Source: Leishmania mexicana MHOM/GT/2001/U1103
Taxonomy: Eukaryota > Euglenozoa > Kinetoplastea > Trypanosomatida > Trypanosomatidae
Assembly (NCBI RefSeq): GCF_000234665.1
Contig: NC_018315.1
Span: 457,047 to 521,046, forward strand
Length of the DNA: 64,000 nt
Direction: 5' to 3'
The notes below the pieces were generated by a model. It made no database searches. It was not told the origin of the DNA and saw only the letters and a program-made list of their open reading frames with translations. Shown piece after piece: positions 45,159-54,600 of this stretch (its first letter is position 1; each line of letters starts with the position of its first letter). Position numbers and translations under genes: made by a program.

Positions 45159-46070
45159 CGGCGGGCTTGTGCATGCACTACGCGCTGATGCTGTGACCTG
45201 GACGCCGCTGTGCCGAGGGAGTGGGGCCCGCCGAAGCACCCGCTGCTCTTCGTAACGGAGCCGGTGCGGTGGTGCTGCGGGTCGAGCGCGCGCGTGCTGG
45301 ATGGCGGCGCCGACGGGCGCTGTCGGACTACCTGCTGGATACGTGGTACGTGCACGACATACCGCGCTACGGCGCCGTGTCGTGCATCGATCGGAACGTG
45401 ACGGCGCTGTTGAGATTTGCGGGTGAGTGGCGCGGCACGAACGTGAACGTGTTCCTGTACAACTCATCCTCGCACCACCAGGCCGGGCTGAACCTGGCGA
45501 CGTACTACGACCTGTTCATCAAGTCCTTCCTCGGCATCGACGGTGCGTTCATGCGGTACGAGGTGGAGCTGTTCAGCGAGCCTGCCAGCCGGTCGCAGCT
45601 TGGCTTCATCTTCATTGGCGCGCTGGTGATGATCCCGCTTACGTTCCTGCCTGGACGAGCCGTCTGCCGGCATGGACCCTGTGGCGCGGCGCGGGATGTG
45701 GACTGCGATCCAGCGCGCCGCGGGGCACTGCTCCGTTGTGCTGACGACGCACCACCTGGAGGAGGTGGAGGCGCTTGCGGACGTTGTAGCGATCATGGTG
45801 CGCGGGTACGTGCGCTGCGTCGGCGACAAGGTGCACCTGAAGAACAAGTTCGGCAGCGTCTTCGAGGCGAGCGTGCGCCTTGCGTCGGCGAAGCACGCGG
45901 AGTGCTTTGTGTCGTTCATGCAGGCGGAGTTCCCTGACGCTGTGCGGAGCGAGGGCGATGGTCGGCGGTTCGTGTACCAGCTGCCGCGCGATCGCGGCTT
46001 CGGCGACGTGTTCCAGGCGTTCCAGGCAAACAAGGAGCAGCTGCGCATTACGGACTACAGTGTGTCGCAG
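45159..46070 (+). pseudogene. ABCA pseudogene made of three fragments (copy 2)
   Basis: Same three-part mosaic as 24100-25011, with the same stop, the same junctions (45320/45321 and about 45650) and the same frame break. It keeps GTG (Val) where copy 1 has GAG (Glu) near 45563, as beta does, so it is slightly closer to beta. After 46070 the sequence leaves the ABCA family and enters unique, more AT-rich DNA; a short open tail ends in TGA at 46140-46142. Confidence 0.9.
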
Positions 46071-48862
46071 ATGCATATTGCACAGGTGCTCATGCTTATT
46101 ATCGAATCATCCGCGCATATCGAGGCCCTAATGTTTGTTTGAATTCCGATGAGGTGCGAAGTGGGTTACGGTAACCAGTACGGAAGGGATAGCACTCGAC
46201 TCGGCAACTGGGGTAGACGATCTCTTATTCGCACGTGTGCGTTGGCTGTCCGACACGGTTTAAGCATGTCGGTGCCTTCTGGGCATGTTTTGTTTCTTCA
46301 TGAGTTTATCCACAGCGTGTATGCCTTTCTCGTTCTTATTTTGGTAAGTGTTTGTGGTATTGCCGGTGGCAGTCGAGTTGCTGTCCCAAACAACGCCGCG
46401 AAGCACTGCGCATTACCTGGGGACTGTGAATGGGGTCGTTGGGTACGTGTGCGACTGTGCTTTTTTGGGGGGAGGGGTGCGGGAGAGAGAGGCGTGAGCG
46501 TTGCCGCGTTCGAGCTCTCATTTGGTGTTTGTACGTTGTGTCTTGTATATCCCCATGCGCGTCCTGCGCGCTCAGCGGGGGGCTCTTCGTTCTTGATGCT
46601 TTCTGCACAGTTTTGCGCAACGCGTTCATGTAGCTCCACTTTTCCTCTTGGCGTGCCAAGACGGTGAAGAGAGGGCTGCCCTCACGTTTCCTTCCCTCCC
46701 CACGCACACACCACATGCATAGGTCTTGTGACCGGCGATGTAAGTGGTGCTTCTCATAGTGGGTCGCAGTTGCTGTATGCTCTTGCTGGCTTCCTTACTT
46801 TTTTTTCTGAATTATCAAAGTTTCTCCGTAATCTCTTCCCCTCCCCCCCGCGCTGCCTCTCCATGAAGCACTTTCTCTTCCCTCTTTCTCATGCTCTGGC
46901 CGTCCACGAAAAAGAACGAACGGGTGTCGCTCATCTGAAGAGGTCTACCGCTCCCCGCGCACTGCTTGCCCTCGCCCTCTCACACTATCCTCGCTTTGCC
47001 CTTCCTATTTTGCTTATCCGGGTCCTTGTGCGTCTCCCCATGCGGCTCTTTGCATCCTCTGTGTTTTGGTTGTGCTTCGTGATGTGGTGCTTCTCGGTGT
47101 GCGTTTCTTTGTCTCGAAGGGCAACAGGACGGGCGAGCACTGTGGAGACTTCAACAAAACAGCAACAAAGATATGGCATACGAGCCTCGTCACTTCCTCA
47201 TCCGTGTACTGGGCGCACACGTGTATATGGATTCACGTTACTTCGTGGTGATGGCGGTGGGGGGGGGGGCGCTGTGATTGCTGATGCGTGCGCTGCCTCA
47301 TGGCTCTTTGTTCTGTGGTGCTCCACTGACAGGATTGGGGGTGGGGGTGAAGACTTCCCTCTCGTCTCCCAGACGTTCTAACGAGCCGCCCCCCTCCCCC
47401 GCCCCTCCCGAAACGGTGCCAGTGATATGGACGACCTTTCCGTGGGATTTCTTTTGCTGCTTGTCTTCTGCGCGTTTGCGATGCGTGTCTTTCACGTGTG
47501 AACAGCTGGTCGTGCTTCTCTTTCACATATCTGTGCTTCTTCCCTGCTGCTTCCCCCCTTCGTCTTTCTTGCCTTTGTGTCCGTGATGTGTGTGTATGTG
47601 TCTGGATGTCGTGTGTGCTGCGGCTTCAGCTGTGCCCGATCGCATGTCTTTCATGTATTCGCCTTTGTTTATACCCCGCGCATGCCGACATCCTTTTCAC
47701 TCTCCCTTTTTCTTGTTACCGAAATTCTTTTCTTTTGCCGAGCTGAGCGGCCTCAGAAGACGGCGTGCGGAGGTTGTCACTGTTGGGGGAGGGCGAAAGG
47801 GCAAGAGAAACAGCGAGAAAACAGCGAGCAGCGGCCTTATCCCGCTGCAACTCCTTCATGCGTTGTTGTGTACGTCTGCCTCTGTCTCTGTGTCTGTGCC
47901 ACTGTACGTCGCACGGTCTCCTCGCATACGCCTTGTTCTCTGCTCTCTCCTCGGAGGAGCTCCACTAGCACATAATAATACGAGAAAAGCGGTGTGCTGA
48001 GGCGTTGATTGCGGATACATGCGCATACATGTGTGTGTATATATATATGCGCAAACATGTACACGGTAATGTATGTACTTGTGTGCATTTGTCAAGGTGT
48101 CTGAGTGTCTGCGCGTCAAGTTTTGTGCTCCACCACTTTGCAGACCTGCGACGTCGATGACCGCTTTTTAATTTTTTTTGTTTTCTTTTGGACCTCCGTT
48201 GTCGTCGCGATGTCTTGCCGTTTCTCTTCACCCTTCTCGTGCGTATGGGAGTAATCCAACCCCCGAAGCGAAACTGTGACGGCCGCCTCCATTTTTCTTT
48301 TTGTTTTACGTATACCCTTCTGTAGTGCTAACACACTGCTGCCATTACCGAGCGCGAATAAAGCAAGGGACGACGCACAACACATGACGACCTCTGAAGC
48401 AGAAGGTGCTCTCTGTCGCTCTCTCGTTGGCCGTTCTGCTTGCCGCACGTCTGCCGAAGTAGTACGCCCTCTGGCTTGTACGTGACTGTGTGCACTCTGC
48501 CCCTCTTTAATCTGTAGCGAGTTTCATGGACAGCCTGAGCCTTCATGGTGAGGAATAAAAGGAAGAGAGGTGAGAGCTCACCTACACAGGAGTACAGGCA
48601 CATATGGGCCCTTGCGTGCTGCTGCTGCTGCGTAGACTGACACAGCACTCTTGACGGCACAGGAACACGAAAAAAGAATCACAGAAGTATTGCGCACAAG
48701 AGTTCCTCACACAGAGAAAGCACACAAAGGTGCGTGCGTGTGGGTGTGCCGTTCGGCACCGCGAAGCCTCTTTCTTTTTACTTGCGCTGCACGGCGTCTT
48801 CGGCGCCATCCGCGCGAACAGGAGGGGTCGAGCTCGTATCAGAGAAGCAGAAGAGGCTGACC

Positions 48863-48863
<1 letters not shown>

Positions 48864-48901
<38 letters not shown>
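48864..48901. repeat. (AC)19 microsatellite
   Basis: Perfect AC dinucleotide run of 38 nt in the gene-poor region upstream of ABCA-gamma. Confidence 0.95.
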
Positions 48902-51496
48902 GGCTCTACAGCTCTCTTTTTTCTTGCTATTTTTTCTTCGCTTGCTCCTTTTTCACGCTTAAGCTTTCGTTTCGCCTTGCTGCTCGCATGCTGTCCGCCA
49001 CGCAATGCTGCGTCCCCATCGTGTGAATGGAGGCCGAAAGCGAAACCAAAAGCCGGAATGGATCATACTCCATATGCTATCGCCGTTATTCCGTCATCAC
49101 TTGTTCCCGCGCCTTGCGTTATTATGATGATTGTAATTTTGTTTGTGCTTGCCGGTGCCGGCGAATGCTCTACGCTTTTTTCCCCTGTTGCCTTTCTCGT
49201 GCTGCCCGTTCATGGATCGGACATATTCTCTCGCCGAGTCGCACACGTCTGTTACTCGGGCCGCCGCTCTCTGCGCCCCTACTCGTATCATACATAGGCG
49301 ACTGCGGGCAGGCTGGACTTCTTTTTTTGTGTTTACGCGAATCACGGCTTGTGTTTTACTTGCGTCTGGTAGGGTGTGCTCTGTGCTGACCTTTTGTGTT
49401 CTTGCTGATGATGTGTGCTTCCATGTGTCGGCGTGGTGGCTGAATGTGTGTGTATCTCTCGCAGGCGCGTCAACTGTCGCTTCAAAACCTTTTTCCGGAA
49501 GTTTTACGTGTCTATGCGCTTCTCTTTCTCGTCCCGAGCTCGTTGTCGGGGCGTGCAGGAGTTGTGACCCTCGTGCCTCAGGGGGTATGTGATTGCTTGC
49601 ATGTGCACATGGGCGTGTTGCGACAGCATTCTCGCTTCACGCACGGGCATGACTCTGGGGTAGGCGGTGGAGGAAGGGCGTTGTTGCACCCTTCGCGCTG
49701 CTTTTCTTTTTTTGCACAGTCATGCCGGCGGTGGGCACCGCAGAAGTGGGGCGCTACCACTTCTTCGGCTGCGTCTAGTGGCGGATCATTCTTCTTTCCA
49801 CTCGTACCGTGTTCAAAGAACTGCCTTCTTCGATTGCGGCCACTTCCTCCCCTCCTCTCCCCCGTCCCCCCGGGCCACTCACCGCTCAGATGCAAGCATG
49901 CACCACGACACGCCGTGATGTAGGAGTGGCGCACGTTAATCCTCCGCTTTTGCCGTCTGTGTGCATGCTTGCGCTTCCTGTACTTATTTCTTTGTTGGTT
50001 TACTCGTCTCATGTGACTTCCATGCTGCTTTCTGTGTTGTTTGTTTTCGCCTTTAGATCTCGGTTGCACGATGTGCGGGCACCGCACAACCATCATGTGA
50101 TTGTGACATCCGCGTGCATCGTGGAACGTAAGCGTGCCCATTGTCTACGCTGTGGCGGTCCCTTCTCCTCTCGTGGGTTTGTGACTGGTGCGGTGTTTCG
50201 CTCTTCCGTCTTCCTTCTCATCTTGATCTGCTCCCGCGTTATCGCCTTGTGTGTCGCTTCTGGTAACGCATGTGCGTGTGTCTTTTCAGGTGCTTCGCGG
50301 TTGTGCTTCCTGTTGTGGTTCGCTGCCCACCCGTCCTTCGTCTTTCTCCGCGTCCCTGTGCAATACCGCACGCGCGTGCGCGTGTGTGGCGGTGCCGCAA
50401 TTTCGCTTTATTTTTTCTTCTGAAGTTTAGTCCCTCCTGCTACGAGACGCGCGTGGCAGCGGGGAATCTATGCAGGGTTCCCCTCAGCATGCTCGTATAT
50501 CTTTGTCTCGGAGGTGTGGCACGTGGTTGTTGTAGCGATCAACAGGGGTTGCTTATCACTTGCCTCTCTCTAGGCAGCTGCCCCTTCCCCCACCCTCTCC
50601 ACAGCTTCCTCTCGTCTTATCTCCTGACAGTCCACTGGCATGGCAGTTTTGTGCGCTGCGGAGTTAATTGAAAACAAACATCATTAGTGGAACCAAAGCG
50701 TGGGGGTGATCTGCGCGACATACCAGATACGGTGAGTGTGTGTGGTGTGGTGGTCAGCCATCCGCAGCTGATGCCGCCCGAGCTCATGTGTAGGGGCGAG
50801 GGAGGTGGTGCGGTGTGCTTCTCGTCACTTTCTCCTCCCTCCCACGTCGTCTCTCTCCTCTTTGACCACTTTCTCGGCTGTTTTCGCGCGGAGGCTTGCT
50901 CCTCAAACGGACTCTGCCGGGATGCACCGCTGTGCGTCTGTCTCGCCGTCCCCCAACCCCTTTCTCCATCCCGCCACTATCCATGGCCATACTGATTCTC
51001 TCCCGCGTTTTCTATTCTCAACATTTTTTTCTCGTCTCTCGTCATTCCTTCGCGACTTCCTTGCAAGGCACATGTTTCACCTGGGACGTCGCCGTCACCC
51101 TGAACTGTCGCTGCTTGTTATCTTGTTGTTGGCTCTCTCTTGTCTCTGTCTTGTAGAGCGTCGACCATTATCCGAAGCATACGCCCGGGATTCCCTGTCC
51201 CGCCGTCGCTTCAATCAGCGAGAAAGTCGACGACTGCGCAGAAGGGAGCGGCGGCAGCTCACTGTGTCGCGTGCGTGCGTGTAGTCACCTTAGGCATGCG
51301 AGGCGCATCTTGCCACCACCGCCCCGACCGTTAGCCACGCACAAACGTTCCAGAGCCCTCATTGCCGTGATTTCTGTTGGCTGGTCTCACCGCCTTCGGT
51401 ATTTTTCTTTTTCACTCTTCTTGCCGGCTATCAATACACTCCGGTGTTGCCGTGGCTCTTGTTTGTGTCCCGTCCAGCGCGTCAGCCGCACCACCA

Positions 51497-51523
51497 CTTC
51501 CTCCTCGCTCCCTCCCTCTGCAG
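51497..51523 (+). promoter_or_regulatory. Predicted spliced-leader acceptor for ABCA-gamma
   Basis: A near-uniform C/T tract (51497-51520) ends in CTGCAG with AG at 51522-51523, 107 nt before the ATG at 51631. It makes the longer open frame upstream (from 51271) unlikely to be translated. Confidence 0.55.
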
Positions 51524-51630
51524 AAGTCCCGAGTGCGCTGATCACAGCTCGCAGGGGGCACACATACTTTGGCTCATCACTTCTCCTCTCATTCGCTTCA
51601 TCTTGTGTTCAAGCGCACCGAACACCGATA

Positions 51631-54600
51631 ATGGCTCGCACATCGTGGAGCTCGAGCTCTACCGGCTCCGCCAGTTCTGGCAGCGATGACAGCTACTGCC
51701 GCAGTGAGGCAGCCAAGGGAGGCAGTTTCATGGATCAGCTGCTGGCGATCCTCTACCGCACGCTCCGTCAGACGCTGCGCACCAAGGCGATTTTGTTCAT
51801 GGAGATCGTTCTGCCACTGATGTTCATCGTCATCACGCTCATTTTGTGGCTCGTGTGGTTGCCTTTCCAAGGCCGTTCGAAGCAGTTCATCGACTACACG
51901 CCCTATGCGTCCTCTGCGGCCACGCTGCACAAACAGCTCACTTGCTTCAACAGCTCGAATGGCGAGCCGATTCCTGGGCTGTGTGACTGCGACTGGATTT
52001 CTATACTCAGCAACTACAGCGTCTTGTGCGCCGGCGACTACGACACGATCCCGTACAAGAACCTCTGTTATGTCGACCTCCCCTTTGACTTCAGCGACTT
52101 CAAAGTCAACGGCTACGCAGTTGGGAACATTACGGGGGCCAACAAGCTGGTGCAGGTGTGGATCAACTCGTATAACACGAGCCTGTTTGTGATCCCAACG
52201 CTGGATGAGGTGATCCTCTTCCACTGGCTGGCTCGGATTAGCAGGCCAAAAACGAAGGGCGATGCCAGCCTCCTCTCCGCTGGCATCGCGGCTGGTTTGA
52301 TGCCCAACTCGAAGCAGTCTTCTGTTTTGTGCTCCGGTGTCCTGTACTTCGTCGGCAGTGCAGCGCAGGTGGACCCGCTGCTCGACTACTTCCGAAAGGA
52401 GTCGGTGCTCTTCGACAAGGTGTACGGCGGCACCTACGCAACCGTGGCAGAGGCGGAGGCCAAGGTACGCGCTACGGAATGGAATTGGGCCATCATCGAA
52501 CTGAACGGCTTCGATGCGAGCACGTTTGATGTGAGCATCCGCATGAACTCGACCGCGCTGCCGACGTTTGCCCTTCCGTACGACAAGAGCTATGGCGGCG
52601 GCTTCTACAACAGTCGCGCCGACCTCTACGCCGTCGCCGGGTTTCTGTCGATTCAGCAGATCATCTCGGAATACTACCTGAAGCTGGTAGTCGGGAGCGC
52701 CGCCACTGGCACAGATTTACCGCTGGACCACTACATGGCTGTCGCTGGTTATGCCAGTTTCATCACGCAGCCTCTCCTCACCACTGCCAATATCTTGCTG
52801 CCGCTCATCTTCGTCATGGCGTACCTCTACCCCGTCTCCCAGTTCACAAAGCGTATTGTGCTGGAGAAGGAGCTGCGGATCCGCGAGGCGATGCAGATCA
52901 TGGGGCTCGGCAACGCCCCGATCTACATTTCGTGGTACCTCACCTTCTTCTTGCCGAACTTCTTTGTCACGATTGTCACCCTGGTCGTGATTCGTATGAC
53001 GTACATCACAATCACGAACATACTCATCCTGTTCCTGGTGTACTACATCTACCTCGTCACCTGCGTACCGCTGGCCGGCTTTTACTCTGCCTTCTTCAGT
53101 AAGGCTCGCCTCGCCTCTTTGCTGACGCCGCTCATCTACTTCGTGTTCGCCATGCCCGCCTTCGCGATCCAGAGCGCCAATACGGCAATCATAACTGCCT
53201 TTTGCATCTTCCCGCCCACCGCCTACGCCGTCACGATGCTCGGCATTATTGATCACGAGATAGCCGGCGGCTTTGCGGGAGCCAGTTGGCACGACGTCCT
53301 CGACACGCCGCCGGTGTATCTGGCCATCATGATGATGGGCGTGGACTTTGTCTTCTTCAATCTGCTTATGCTGTACCTCGACAACGTTATGCCGAAAGAC
53401 TGGGGTACGCGCAAGCACCCGCTCTTCTTCATCATTGACCCCGTTATGTGGTGCTTCAACTCTAAGCACAAGCGCCTCGAAGGCGGCGCGGACGGGCGCG
53501 CGGAGAACGGCGTGTTTGAGGACGTCGACGGTGACGACGACGCGGTGGTGTTGGACGGGCTGCGCAAGGAGTACTCGCGCGGCGGCAAGACGTTCGTTGC
53601 GGTGAACAACCTGTACTGGGGGATGCGCGAGGGCGAGATCTCTGTGCTGCTGGGGCACAACGGCGCCGGCAAGACGACGGTGCTGAACATGATGACGGGG
53701 ATGGTGGAGCCGGACGCGGGCGACTGCTACGTCTACGGCTACTCTGTCCGAAACGAGCTAGAGAGGGTGCGGCAGCAGATCGGGTACTGCCCGCAGCACA
53801 ACATCCTGTGGGGCGAGCTGACGTGCCGCGACCACCTCGAGTTCTTTGGGCGGATCAAGGGGCTGCGCGGGTGGGAGCTGGAGAATGCGGTTTGCCGGAT
53901 GTTGCACGAGACGGACCTGCTGGAGAAGATGGACCAGCCCGCGAAGAGCCTGTCGGGTGGTCAGAGGCGCAAGCTGTCGGTCTCCATCGCCTTTGTGACT
54001 TGCAGTCGCCTCATCTTCCTGGACGAGCCCACGGCTGGCATGGATGTGGGTGCGCGCCGATACACGTGGGAGCTGCTGCGACGCATGTCCGCTCATCACA
54101 CCATTTTCCTGACGACGCACTACATGGACGAGGCGGATCTGCTGGGACACAAGATCGGGATCATGAGCCAGGGGCGGTTGAAGTGCTCTGGCAGCAACAT
54201 GCTCCTGAAGAGTCGCCTCGGGTTCGGGTACAGCATTACGATGTCCCTCTGTGACGGCGCTTCCGTGAAGGTAATCTCGACGCTGGTGCAGTCATCGGTG
54301 GACGGTGCCCAGGAGGTTGGGGTGAACGGGTGTGAGGTGATGTACCGACTGCCCAACGAGTGTGTCCAACAGTTTCCGGAGTTCCTGGATCGACTGGAGG
54401 TGGTGAAAGACGAGCTCGGCGTTCGCGGCTACTCGCTGTCGGCGACGACGCTAGAAGAGATATTTCTTCGTGTGTCCAACGAGGACATCGAGCGGGAGCG
54501 CGAAGAAGATCCTCTTATGCAGCTGGACCAAGATAGTATCGCTGCGCAGGAGAGTTGCATATGGAGCTGTGAGATAGTGGAGGGGCGCAAGGCGATGCTG

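Larger units (their letters stand above)
33154..46070 (+). repeat. ABCA repeat block, copy 2
   Basis: Direct repeat of 12759-25011. The raw span is 12.9 kb. It lacks about 639 bp at the NNN site and has a 670-bp excess at the 100-N site, so the true length is again near 12.9 kb. It carries ABCA-alpha-prime and a second copy of the ABCA pseudogene. Confidence 0.95.
46071..51630 (+). other. Long gene-poor region upstream of ABCA-gamma
   Basis: 5.5 kb without a convincing gene. Composition is UTR-like: GT/CA/TA-rich tracts (48020-48050, 48864-48901), T- and C-rich tracts and many short open frames of low complexity on both strands. Small RNA genes or short peptides cannot be excluded by eye. 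Confidence 0.5.

Noticed and set aside
48864..48901. Repeated units considered as a CRISPR-like or satellite array
   Set aside because: It is a plain AC dinucleotide microsatellite, common in Leishmania UTR DNA.
51271..51630. 120-codon upstream extension of ABCA-gamma
   Set aside because: It contains a strong pyrimidine tract and acceptor AG (51522-51523) and has no membrane or ABCA features.
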